Of a stretch of 22,310 nucleotides of DNA, positions 6,349 to 13,859 are shown one piece after another. The DNA comes from an uncultured Coriobacteriaceae bacterium. GTDB lineage: Bacteria; Actinomycetota; Coriobacteriia; Coriobacteriales; Atopobiaceae. A program made the translations under genes and the position numbers. The notes under the pieces are model-generated. The model was not told where the DNA came from. It saw only the letters and a list, made by a program, of their open reading frames with translations, and ran no database searches. Where the stretch lies: assembly GCA_900552935.1 (NCBI GenBank), contig USBN01000023.1, positions 1 through 22,310 on the forward strand. The letters run 5' to 3'. Within the stretch, counting starts at the first letter, position 1, and every line of letters starts with the position of its first letter.

Positions 6349-7989
6349 CTAGCCCAGCTGTGCGACTTCGATCACGAAGTCGACCTCGCTTCCGATCACG
6401 GTGACGGCGTCGCCCGGCTCGAGCTGGAGCGTGGCTCCCTTTTCCTGCCGGCTTCCGCGCAGGTAGGTGTTCTGGTTGAGGACTTCGAGCTCGAGCGCGT
6501 CCTCCGTGCGTAGCACCAGCGCGAGGCGCGAGACCGCGGGGTCTGGCAGCGCGAGGTCGGCGACCGCCGCGGGCGCATCGCCTGCCGTCGTCCCACCGAG
6601 AAGGGCCTGCGTGTCGGCGTAGCTCGGCGCGCGCCCGATGCGCACGACGGTGCCAAGCTCGAACGCGTGGCTTTCGACCGACGCCGCGCGCCCGCTGCCC
6701 CGCTCCGCAACGGGAATCTTCGAAACGCGAAGGGTGACGTACTCGGCCTTCCTCGCAGGGACCTTCGGCTCGAGATGGCTGTCACCTGAGGTTTCTGGTG
6801 CGGGCAACGTGCCCAGGCCCGCCTCCACCACGACGGCGTCGAAGCCCGAGGAGGCAATCCCCGAGCGAAGTGCCACGCAACAGAGCAGGCTCGCGAAGAG
6901 TGGGGTCAGAAGCTCGTTGACCACGGCGTTCGTGGGTGCGAGCGCGTCTTTCGCGCTGCCGCGTGTGGGCGCGAGCGCGCCTGAGGCGTCGCCATGCGCG
7001 ATCGACCATCGGCGACCGAGCGCGTCTGCAAAGGAGAGCAGCTCGCGGGCGGCTTGTGCCGAGCCGTCGCGCTTGCATTGGCTTGTCACGGCATCGACGA
7101 TTCGCTGGGCCTCGCTCGCGAGGTCGGAGGGGGTGCCGCCTCGCCCGCACGTCTCGGAAAACCAGGATGCCAGGACGTGGCCGGAGGCGATCCACTTGGC
7201 ATGCTCGCGGCCAACCAGCTCTAGGCGCTCACGGGCGTCTGTGCGGTTGCCCTGGGCGAAGCCCCAGCGCCAGGCGACGGGCGTTGCCGTGCGGTCCTTG
7301 AGCGTGGCGGAGGCGCGGACGATGTCCAGACGCGTCTCCACCGCCTGAAAGAGTACCCGCCTCGCGCGGTACTGGACGTATCGCGGCGATGAGGGGCCTT
7401 CCTCCTTCGGCGAGGACGGAATCGAGCCGCTGGGGTTGGCCAGCGGCAGCTCGGCGTCCTTCTCGCTATAGCCCACATAGCCCATGAGCTGGCCAATCTT
7501 CGCGCCCGTGCTGGCAAACGAGCGGTTCTTCTCGATGGGGGAGAAGCTCGCGATGGGGGAGGACGCCCCCGCCCGCGCCAGAAGGCGGCCCTCGGTCTCG
7601 AGGATGGCGTACTGGGTCAGAAGGTCGCCCACGTGTTCGGCGAGCAGCGTCGTCGCGTGGTCCCTGCCGTGGTCGAGGCAGAGGAGGCCGATCGCGTGCG
7701 GGTCGCGCAGCGCCTTGGCCTCGATATCCGCGTCACCCGCGGCAATGATCCATCGGATGCTGGCCTCATTCGCGCGCGTGCGCAGGTAGGAGGCAAGCTC
7801 GTCAAAGACGGCGACCCCGATTCGCGCACAGCCCTCGGCCGCCTGGCAGAAGTCCGTATGCGTGGCATAGCCGACCGCCTCGCGACCGCCGAGCGCGCAC
7901 CACGCGCCAAAGGGCATCGTGGTGGCGCGGGCGAGCTCTACGCAGAGGGTCTCGTAGGCGTTTTCGGGGAGTTTCTTGAGCTTGGGCAT
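6349..7989 (-). CDS. FHA-domain protein with uncharacterised N-terminal region
   Basis: A 546-residue protein without signal peptide. The C-terminal ~100 residues are a forkhead-associated domain, which binds phosphothreonine peptides: VVRIGRAP (448-455), DPAVSRLALVL (483-493), LNQNTYLRG (504-512, counterpart of the NGTxVNG turn), then LEPGDAVTVIGSEVDFVIE at the end. An insert of about 20 residues lies after the GR turn. The N-terminal 400 residues are not recognised; they include Cys/His-containing segments near the start and a hydrophobic stretch about 360-378 (LLTPLFASLLCCVALRSGI). The start at 7989 has AGGAGG 4 bases upstream. It is the only minus-strand gene of the cluster, convergent with the membrane kinase and divergent from the second kinase. 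Likely role: reader of phosphorylation produced by the neighbouring kinases (inference). Confidence 0.85.
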   Translation of the reverse strand: MPKLKKLPENAYETLCVELARATTMPFGAWCALGGREAVGYATHTDFCQAAEGCARIGVAVFDELASYLRTRANEASIRWIIAAGDADIEAKALRDPHAIGLLCLDHGRDHATTLLAEHVGDLLTQYAILETEGRLLARAGASSPIASFSPIEKNRSFASTGAKIGQLMGYVGYSEKDAELPLANPSGSIPSSPKEEGPSSPRYVQYRARRVLFQAVETRLDIVRASATLKDRTATPVAWRWGFAQGNRTDARERLELVGREHAKWIASGHVLASWFSETCGRGGTPSDLASEAQRIVDAVTSQCKRDGSAQAARELLSFADALGRRWSIAHGDASGALAPTRGSAKDALAPTNAVVNELLTPLFASLLCCVALRSGIASSGFDAVVVEAGLGTLPAPETSGDSHLEPKVPARKAEYVTLRVSKIPVAERGSGRAASVESHAFELGTVVRIGRAPSYADTQALLGGTTAGDAPAAVADLALPDPAVSRLALVLRTEDALELEVLNQNTYLRGSRQEKGATLQLEPGDAVTVIGSEVDFVIEVAQLG

Positions 7990-8010
7990 GGATCCTCCTT
8001 TGCTGCCGCG

Positions 8011-8016
8011 AGTCTA
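8011..8016 (-). promoter_or_regulatory. Candidate extended -10 box for the FHA gene
   Basis: TAGACT preceded by TGA on the minus strand (extended -10 pattern TGnTAGACT), 22 bases upstream of the FHA start codon. A 13-base element (8047-8059) sits about 30 bases further upstream, where an activator could bind. Confidence 0.35.
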
Positions 8017-8046
8017 TCAGAGGCCGAGCGTTCCCTGCAGGTGGAG

Positions 8047-8059
8047 TCAGCTGAATAGC
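8047..8059 (+). promoter_or_regulatory. 13-bp element, copy 1, between the FHA gene and kinase 2
   Basis: TCAGCTGAATAGC; its exact reverse complement occurs at 9252-9264, on the other side of kinase 2. The core CAGCTG is itself palindromic. It lies in the divergent intergenic region that must contain the promoters of the FHA and kinase 2 genes. Confidence 0.45.
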
Positions 8060-8152
8060 CCCTGCGCATTCGAGATGCCTTGGATAGCCTCGCCTTGAGG
8101 AGGGACGCCTGCGTCGGCGCCCCGTGATGCGTATGCCGGCGGGAGGTTGTCC

Positions 8153-9244
8153 ATGGTTGGGGCGCTGCTGGGAAGGTTTCTGAGAGTTCTGCTGAGAACG
8201 TTCGTGTGGGTCGCCTGCGTGGCAGTTCCCAACATCGCGCGCAAGCTGGCGCGCGTGGCCTTGCTGCTCGCCCGAGGACTGGCGCGCGCAGCCCGGGCGC
8301 TGGCTCGGGATCTTGCGCATCCTACCTGGGAGTTCGCCCGCGAGCTGGCGTGCCTCGTCCACGGGCTGCCGCGAATGGCGACGTGTGCCGCCCAGGCGCT
8401 CGCTCGCGCGGCAACGCGCCTCGACTTGCGCCTGCGCCGTCGCGACGTCTCCCTGCCCCGCCCCGGGGCGGCCGCCCGGCCCGATGCCTCCGCCCCTCCG
8501 CTCGAGCAGATCTACCCGTCGCCGGGGGCTAGCGCGGAGACGCGCCTCGTGCGCATGGGGGAGCGTGTCGGCAAGCTGGCGCTCACGCCCGCCGCCGAGG
8601 AACGCTTGCTCGTGGAGCATCGAGTGCTTGGCCTCCTCGCTCCCGCCGGGTTCTTCCCGCGGGAGTATGGCCTGGAGCGCGTGCGCGATGGGCACGCGTC
8701 GGGAGGCGAGGCCCTGTGCCTTCGCGAGGAGTACGTCGAGGGCGAGAGCCTCGCCTGCTATCTCGGGCGGGTCGAAGCAGGCGAGTGCCGTCTCGAGAGC
8801 CTCGACGCCATCGCCCTTCTCGCGCAGCTGCTCTTTGCCCTCTCGCTCGTCCATGGCGCGGGGTGGATCCACCGAGACCTCCACCCCCGTAACGTCATCT
8901 TCGCGCCGGATGGCCGCGTGCGCGTTGTCGACTTCGGGTGCGCGGCGCTGGCTGAGGAGTGCGAACGGGGCCTTCATCGCGAGAGGATCATCAGCCTCGG
9001 GTTCGAGCCGCCGGAGTCCGCGAGCTACGGGCCGTGGTCGCCTGCCTCAGACGTGTATTCGGCCTGCGCCATCGGAGCGCGTCTGCTCTATGGGGAGGCC
9101 GGTGTTCCCGCGTCTGACGACTCGCCGCTCGGCTGCTTCCTGCGCCGCGGCACATCCATTCAGCCGTCTTGCCGCTACCCCGATGCCGGCGCCGCCTACC
9201 GTGCCTTGGCCGCAGCGGTGCCCGGTCTGGGCGTCGCCGCGTAG
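8153..9244 (+). CDS. Protein kinase with amphipathic Arg/Leu/Ala N-terminal region
   Basis: A 363-residue Ser/Thr-kinase-like protein. Residues about 118-355 hold the kinase core: likely nucleotide Lys in RVGKLAL (Lys141), Glu in LLVEHRVL, catalytic loop HRDLHPRN (240-247), DFG (260-262), a PPE variant of APE, and Asp300 in ASDVYSA. All catalytic residues are present, so activity is expected. Residues 1-100 are unusual: hydrophobic at first (ALLGRFLRVLLRTFVWVACV), then a long run with Arg and Leu/Ala recurring about every 7 residues (ARKLARV, LARGLAR, ALARDLAH). This suggests an amphipathic helix lying on the membrane or a helical bundle. I chose the ATG at 8153, with GGGAGG 6 bases upstream; a TTG at 8147 touches that site directly. 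The vWA gene follows after 118 bases. Confidence 0.88.
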   Translation: MVGALLGRFLRVLLRTFVWVACVAVPNIARKLARVALLLARGLARAARALARDLAHPTWEFARELACLVHGLPRMATCAAQALARAATRLDLRLRRRDVSLPRPGAAARPDASAPPLEQIYPSPGASAETRLVRMGERVGKLALTPAAEERLLVEHRVLGLLAPAGFFPREYGLERVRDGHASGGEALCLREEYVEGESLACYLGRVEAGECRLESLDAIALLAQLLFALSLVHGAGWIHRDLHPRNVIFAPDGRVRVVDFGCAALAEECERGLHRERIISLGFEPPESASYGPWSPASDVYSACAIGARLLYGEAGVPASDDSPLGCFLRRGTSIQPSCRYPDAGAAYRALAAAVPGLGVAA

Positions 9245-9251
9245 CCTCGTC

Positions 9252-9264
9252 GCTATTCAGCTGA
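9252..9264 (-). promoter_or_regulatory. 13-bp element, copy 2, upstream of the vWA gene
   Basis: GCTATTCAGCTGA on the plus strand, the exact reverse complement of 8047-8059. It lies 7 bases after the kinase 2 stop codon and about 100 bases before the vWA start, so the pair flanks kinase 2 and adjoins two transcription-start regions. Confidence 0.45.
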
Positions 9265-9316
9265 TAAGCGCGAGCGGCGAGGCGCGCTTCCGCCGATTCT
9301 GTAGCCAAGGAAAAAC

Positions 9317-9345
9317 GGCCGCGGCAAACGTACCCGATCGCGGCC
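9317..9345 (+). promoter_or_regulatory. Hairpin just upstream of the vWA ribosome site
   Basis: GGCCGCG (9317-9323) pairs perfectly with CGCGGCC (9339-9345) across a 15-base loop and ends 2 bases before the AAGGAAAGGAAG ribosome site. CCAAGGAAA appears on both sides of it (9304-9312 and 9344-9352). No T-tract follows, so it is more likely a 5'-UTR structure, RNA-stability element or operator than a terminator. Confidence 0.5.
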
Positions 9346-9362
9346 CAAGGAAAGGAAGCGCC

Positions 9363-10259
9363 ATGACCACCAACGATGCCGCCAAGACCCAGGTCCTCAA
9401 CCGCCCCGCCGACCAGACGCCGATGCCCGATTTCCCCGGCTTTTCGGCGGGCTCCTCCGCCCAGACCCAGGTGCTTGAGCCCACGAGGCTCGGTCGCGTC
9501 GCCACGAGCGGCCTCACCCGTCGCTTCGCGAGCGTCGAACCCACCAACATCATCATCGCGGCGGACTGCAGCAGCTCGGTGCACGGCTCCATGGACTCCA
9601 TCAACGCAGGTCTTGCGGGCATCAAGAACTCCATCTGCAAGGACCCCGTGTCCGGACAGACCGCTCATGTCTCGGTTATCTCGTTTAGCAGCGAAGTCAA
9701 GGTCTGGCGCCTGCGTGACCAGGACTCTTCCCAGGGCCTCGACGAGGTCGATGCCGCCTTCGTCCCCGCTGCCGAGATGCCCGAGGTCGTTCTTCGCGCC
9801 AAGGGGGCCACGCACCTCAATGACGCCATCCTCAAGGCCGTTGAGCTCGAGCGCGAGCAGGTTCACCGCCAGGTTCGCCTTCATGGGCAGAACCCCCGCC
9901 GTTCCCTGCTGATCATCCTCTCCGACGGCGCCGACTACCCGGGCAAGAACATCGACGCCGCGGCAGCGGCCCTCTCCACGGCCGTCGCCAAGGGCAAGAT
10001 CAAGGTGATGTTCCTGGGATTTGGCGACTACAAGCCCGAGATCGCCGAGCGTCTTGCGGGTAGCGACGGCTGGTTTGCCGCCGATGACGGCGCCTCGATC
10101 GACGACTTCCTCGAGCTCGCCGGCAAGTACGCCCGCGTCCTCTCCTCGGAGGAGCCGGGCAAGGTCCCCGCGGTTGGCACCAAGGTCGGAACTCCCGAAA
10201 GCCCCATCAAGTTCTGTTCGCCCGCGGGCATGACCCTGCGCGAGTACCTCGCCTCCTAG
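9363..10259 (+). CDS. TerY-like von Willebrand factor A domain protein
   Basis: A 298-residue cytosolic vWA protein. The metal-ion-dependent adhesion site is complete: DCSSS (Asp68, Ser70, Ser72), Thr150 in KGATHLND and Asp188 in LSDGAD. Such domains bind protein partners through a divalent metal. The first ~60 residues look disordered and hold two copies of TQVL (residues 9-12 and 35-38), which fit the pThr-x-x-Leu pattern some FHA domains bind; an FHA protein is encoded nearby. The start at 9363 follows GGAAAGGAAG. PP2C and kinase genes come next at 69 and 68 bases spacing: vWA, phosphatase and kinase in this order match the TerY-P triad of Ter-related stress systems. No terD or terC gene is seen in the window. 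A generic vWA adaptor remains possible. Confidence 0.9.
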   Translation: MTTNDAAKTQVLNRPADQTPMPDFPGFSAGSSAQTQVLEPTRLGRVATSGLTRRFASVEPTNIIIAADCSSSVHGSMDSINAGLAGIKNSICKDPVSGQTAHVSVISFSSEVKVWRLRDQDSSQGLDEVDAAFVPAAEMPEVVLRAKGATHLNDAILKAVELEREQVHRQVRLHGQNPRRSLLIILSDGADYPGKNIDAAAAALSTAVAKGKIKVMFLGFGDYKPEIAERLAGSDGWFAADDGASIDDFLELAGKYARVLSSEEPGKVPAVGTKVGTPESPIKFCSPAGMTLREYLAS

Positions 10260-10328
10260 GCGCCTCGCCGGCGGCCCGAGATTGGTCGTCGGCGTGTCGA
10301 GACCATCGATTGAGAGAAGGGCATATCC

Positions 10329-11627
10329 ATGAGCTTGATGTGCTATCAGGCCTCCGTTCCCGGGACCTCCCACCTCGCCCTCGGCATCCCCAACCAGGAC
10401 TCGTTCGCCGTTCGCATTGTGCGCTCGGGCTGGTCGAGCACGTGTGTGGCTCCCGGCGGCACCCGCGTCCGTCGCGTTCGCGGTGACGAGTTCGTTGTGG
10501 CGGCGGTGGCGGACGGGCTCGGCTCGGCGGAGCTTTCGGACCTCGGGTCCGCTGCCGCGGCGACGGCGGCGGTGGAGGCGCTCTCGCTGTCCGCGGCCAC
10601 GTATCCCGGCCTTGCCGGGATTGACGACCTTAAGCTCGAGGGGGTCGTGCATCGTGCCCTTACCGCCGTGAATCGCAAGGCGGCCGAGGTCGGGGCCGAT
10701 TCCGCCGCGCTGGCGACGACCCTCGCCCTGTGCGTCTGGGATGGCTATAGCGTGGCCTGGGCCTGCGCCGGGGACTCCGGCATCGTGGGTCTCTTCGCGG
10801 ATGGCTACCACCCCCTCTGCCGCATGGACCGAGCCGGGCATCGCAACACGGTCTTCTCCCTGAGCGCGGACGACCACTGGCGGTTTGGGATGGCCGAGGG
10901 GGTTGAGGGCCTCGTCCTCGCCACGGACGGCATGCTCGAGCAGTTCGTGCCGGGCTTCGTCGTGTCGGCGCCCGAGGCGGATGGGGACCTGGCTAACGTC
11001 GAGGTCAATGACCCGTTGCTTGACCTGCTGCTGCGCCTCGATCCGGCCGACGCCGCTCGCCCCGAGGACCTGAGTGCCGCCGCCGAGAAGTTCCTCGGGG
11101 ACCTTGACCCGATCGACGTCTATGACGACAAGACCGTGGTCGTCCTCTACAAGGAGCCCGACGTCGGGGAGGCCGACGGGGCTCTTGACCTCGATCAATC
11201 CACCGCCGAGGAGGACACTGAGGGCGGGGCTTCCATCGACGAGCAGCCGGGCACCGCACTTGCCGCTGACCCTGACGGCGATCCCGGCGACGAGCCTGGC
11301 GACGAGGTTGTCGATGAGACGGAGGTTGCGCCTCTGGGCGATCCTGATGCCTCGCGTTCGAGCGAGCCCGCTCCCAAGTCCGCGGGCGAGCCCGTGTCCC
11401 TGCTTGCGGACGGGCCCTTCTCGGCGCCTGCGGCGGGTTGTGTCGCCGGTCCCCAGCCCAGCGCTCGCTCCGCAATCTCCGTCGCTATTGACCGTGCCGT
11501 GCCGACTGTTGAACAGGGCGGTGGCGACCGTCGCGTCGATCTTCGTGGTGAGCTCGGAAGTGCCGTCGCGCGCGTTCCCGGTCCCGCCTCGAAGGTGAGG
11601 TACCAGTCCTACCGTCACCTCGGCTAG
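10329..11627 (+). CDS. PP2C-family Ser/Thr phosphatase with acidic C-terminal tail
   Basis: A 432-residue PP2C-type (PPM) phosphatase, a Mn2+/Mg2+-dependent enzyme removing phosphate from Ser/Thr. Motifs in order: GTSH..LGIPNQDSFAV (12-28), VAAVADGLGSAELSDLGS (57-74), CAGDSG (146-151), VLATDGM (196-202) and YDDKTVVVL (265-273). The metal-binding aspartates at the ADG, ATDG and DDKT positions are all present. Residues about 275-390 form a disordered, strongly acidic tail (repeats of DPDGDPGDEPGDE type), and the last ~40 residues are basic; this tail is not typical of the family and may hold partners. AGAAGGG precedes the ATG at 10329. It is the second member of the vWA-PP2C-kinase triad and the likely eraser for the three kinases. 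Confidence 0.93.
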   Translation: MSLMCYQASVPGTSHLALGIPNQDSFAVRIVRSGWSSTCVAPGGTRVRRVRGDEFVVAAVADGLGSAELSDLGSAAAATAAVEALSLSAATYPGLAGIDDLKLEGVVHRALTAVNRKAAEVGADSAALATTLALCVWDGYSVAWACAGDSGIVGLFADGYHPLCRMDRAGHRNTVFSLSADDHWRFGMAEGVEGLVLATDGMLEQFVPGFVVSAPEADGDLANVEVNDPLLDLLLRLDPADAARPEDLSAAAEKFLGDLDPIDVYDDKTVVVLYKEPDVGEADGALDLDQSTAEEDTEGGASIDEQPGTALAADPDGDPGDEPGDEVVDETEVAPLGDPDASRSSEPAPKSAGEPVSLLADGPFSAPAAGCVAGPQPSARSAISVAIDRAVPTVEQGGGDRRVDLRGELGSAVARVPGPASKVRYQSYRHLG

Positions 11628-11695
11628 CAGGTATTTATTTGATTCGAGTCGGAGTGGCGAGCAAACACTCGCCCCGTCCGGAGAAAGGTTTGGCC

Positions 11696-12763
11696 ATGGT
11701 TGTCTACACGAACTCCGGCCGTCCCGTGGCCCTTGTCGACGCGGGCTCTAGCGGCTCCGAAGGGGTCGTCTATGACGTCGTTGGTGACCCGCAGTTGGTC
11801 GCAAAGATATACCACGCCGATGACCCCGACATCTCCAACCACCAGATAAAGGTCGAGGCAATGGCAAGGTGCTATCCCGCGCTTTGTGACAAATCGCCGG
11901 ATGTGATGGCGACGCTCGCCTGGCCTTCCGAGGCCCTCTATGCAGACGCGACGGCCTGCGACTTCGTCGGCTTCATGATGAGGCGCTTCCAGGGTGACCC
12001 GCTTCCTGTGGCCTGCGAGTATCCGCGCGCCGATGCCGCCGCCATGCGCCGTTCGCTGGGCGCCCTCAAGGAGCTGTGCCTCGTTGTGGACTACCTGCAC
12101 CATATTGGCATCTGCGTGGGTGATTGGAATCCCTACAACTTCGTCGTGAGCAATGAGGGACACATCGGCCTTCTCGACGTGGACGGCTTCCACCTGGTGT
12201 ATGACCGTCGCATGGTCTATCCGTGCGGCGTCTGCGCCGAGGGCTACGTTGCCCCGGAGCTCGTTCGCGCCCAGCGTGCCTGTGGCCTCGGGTATCGCGA
12301 TATGGCCATGGAGGACAAGCAGACCTTCACGCCCCAGACCGATAACTTCGGTCTCGCCGTGGCGATCTTCCGCGCGCTCGACAACTGGGTCCATCCCTTC
12401 TCGGGATCGGTCGTCATGGGTCCCGAGGACTCCTACGAGCGCCCAAGGCCCGTGGACGAGCTGGTGGCGGATGGCGCGTCGCCGTTTGTCGGCACTGCGC
12501 CCGACCTCGACCTCAAGCCCTGGGCCCTGCCCCTCGAGTTCCTCCCTCCGCTCTTTCAGGAGGCCTTCCGCTGGAGCCTGTTCGATGACGATCCGGACCG
12601 TCGCCTCGAGCCGGGCCAGTGGGGTCGCCTTTTGGGAGACTACCTCGACAATCTTATCGACTGCCCTCACGGTCACGCATACCACCAGGGCTTTAGCACC
12701 TGCCCGTATTGCTATGTGGAGGCGGAGATGTCCAAGGATGTCCTTGCGCCGAAGGTGGCGTGA
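11696..12763 (+). CDS. Triad kinase with non-canonical catalytic motifs and C-terminal zinc ribbon
   Basis: A 355-residue kinase-fold protein of the type paired with TerY-like vWA and PP2C proteins. The nucleotide Lys is in LVAKIYH (Lys37). The catalytic loop reads VGDWNPYN (141-148), so His-Arg of HRD is replaced by Val-Gly while Asp143 and Asn148 are kept. The metal loop is DVDGF (161-165) in place of DFG, followed by VAPE (185-188). The C-terminus has a metal-binding cluster, CPHGHAYH ... CPYC (Cys323, His325, His327, Cys336, Cys339), a probable zinc ribbon. Start: ATG at 11696 with AAAGG 7 bases upstream; a TTG at 11639 lacks a ribosome site. The next gene starts within a few bases of its stop codon, so the two are translationally linked. 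Activity is likely, as similar GDxxxxN/DxD kinases are known, but not certain. Confidence 0.88.
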   Translation: MVVYTNSGRPVALVDAGSSGSEGVVYDVVGDPQLVAKIYHADDPDISNHQIKVEAMARCYPALCDKSPDVMATLAWPSEALYADATACDFVGFMMRRFQGDPLPVACEYPRADAAAMRRSLGALKELCLVVDYLHHIGICVGDWNPYNFVVSNEGHIGLLDVDGFHLVYDRRMVYPCGVCAEGYVAPELVRAQRACGLGYRDMAMEDKQTFTPQTDNFGLAVAIFRALDNWVHPFSGSVVMGPEDSYERPRPVDELVADGASPFVGTAPDLDLKPWALPLEFLPPLFQEAFRWSLFDDDPDRRLEPGQWGRLLGDYLDNLIDCPHGHAYHQGFSTCPYCYVEAEMSKDVLAPKVA

Positions 12764-12765
12764 GG

Positions 12766-13857
12766 ATGCTCGCCCAACTGCATCGCTCGACTCTGGGGCC
12801 CATCTCGCGCGCCTACTATGACGAGATTCTCAATGCGCTTGCCACCTTCTCGGACGAAGCGAAGCTTCCGGGCGGTCTCGATCACACCGCGGCGTTTGAG
12901 GTGTTTCGTCTCGTGTTGCACGATAATCCGCGCATCATCTGGTCGAGCTCGTCGGCAACGACGACCGAGAGCGGGTCGCGTGGGGTTACGAGAATGTCCT
13001 TCTCCTACCTGCGCGGCGAGGCCGAGGCACGTGCGGAGCTCGACGCGATAGCCCTCAGCGCGGACTCAATCCTTGAACTGGCGGCTGACACGCCCTCGGG
13101 CCTGGCGCGCGTCGTTGCCATTCACGATGGGTTGCTCAGCCTTGGCGCCGGCGTCGAGGGCGGCGCGGACTTGCGAAACGCGCTTGGCGCGCTTGGTCGC
13201 GAGCATGCCGGCGCCGTCTGCACGGGTTATGCCCGCGCGTTCAAGCTGCTGTGCGATGCGGCGAATGTCCCATGTGCCGTCGTGAGCGGATGGTCGTCCG
13301 ATGGCGATCTTCCCCCAAAGCCGGGTCGCGATGGCGACACCAACCACGCCTGGAACCTCGTTGACGTGTCGGGCGAGAAGGGCGCGCCGCCACGATGGGT
13401 CCATGTCGATGCCTATTGGGACGCGGGGCATGACGACTGGTCGTTCCATCACGCGTATCTCGGCCTTTCGGATGACGAGGTCTCGAAAAACCATCTCTGT
13501 GCGGGGGTTGGATTCTGCCCAACGTGCGGTGTCTCCGCGGGTTACTACGACGCTTCGGGTCTCGAAGCGCGGAGCGTGGGGGAAGCGGAGGAGATGCTGC
13601 GTTACGCGCGCGGCGACGCCGCTGTCGAGATGCACCTGTCTCTTGGCGACGAGGACGAGTTCAGGCGGGTCGCGCACGAGGTGACCGCGCTGGCCACGAG
13701 GGTGTGGCGCAGCGACGTCTCGAGCCGGTTGATGCCCGAGCGACGAGTGCTTCTCTGCCGCAAGAGAGGGGCTGTCGGGAATCCCGCCAGCCCCAGGGGC
13801 CTTGCGCGTTTGGGAGGCAAACGGACGCTCCTGGCCATGCCCAGCTGGCTTCGGTGA
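12766..13857 (+). CDS. Transglutaminase-like (papain-fold) protein
   Basis: A 363-residue protein with a transglutaminase-like core. The triad is Cys152 in GAVCTGYARAFKLLCD, His194 in TNHAWNLVD and Asp215 in WVHVDAYWD; then comes HHAYLGLSDDEV, also typical of the family. Members act as peptidases, amidases or cross-linkers; the reaction cannot be told. There is no signal peptide or membrane helix, so it should be cytosolic, unlike many secreted relatives. A CPTC motif (251-254) and a basic C-terminal tail follow. I chose the ATG at 12766, two bases after the kinase stop codon; a GTG at 12760 overlaps that stop. Coupling to the triad kinase suggests that it is an effector or partner of the phospho-switch (inference). 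Confidence 0.87.
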   Translation: MLAQLHRSTLGPISRAYYDEILNALATFSDEAKLPGGLDHTAAFEVFRLVLHDNPRIIWSSSSATTTESGSRGVTRMSFSYLRGEAEARAELDAIALSADSILELAADTPSGLARVVAIHDGLLSLGAGVEGGADLRNALGALGREHAGAVCTGYARAFKLLCDAANVPCAVVSGWSSDGDLPPKPGRDGDTNHAWNLVDVSGEKGAPPRWVHVDAYWDAGHDDWSFHHAYLGLSDDEVSKNHLCAGVGFCPTCGVSAGYYDASGLEARSVGEAEEMLRYARGDAAVEMHLSLGDEDEFRRVAHEVTALATRVWRSDVSSRLMPERRVLLCRKRGAVGNPASPRGLARLGGKRTLLAMPSWLR

Positions 13858-13859
13858 GC

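Noticed and set aside
8147..8152. TTG start for kinase 2
   Set aside because: It directly touches the GGGAGG ribosome site; the ATG at 8153 has proper spacing.
8313..10259. Frame open through kinase 2 into the vWA gene, suggesting a long fusion
   Set aside because: The part before 9363 is a shadow of kinase 2 in another frame; the vWA gene has its own ribosome site and ATG at 9363.
8991..11618. 875-residue minus-strand open frame across vWA and PP2C
   Set aside because: Opposite strand of two well-supported genes; composition is that of a mirror frame in high-GC DNA and no motif is seen.
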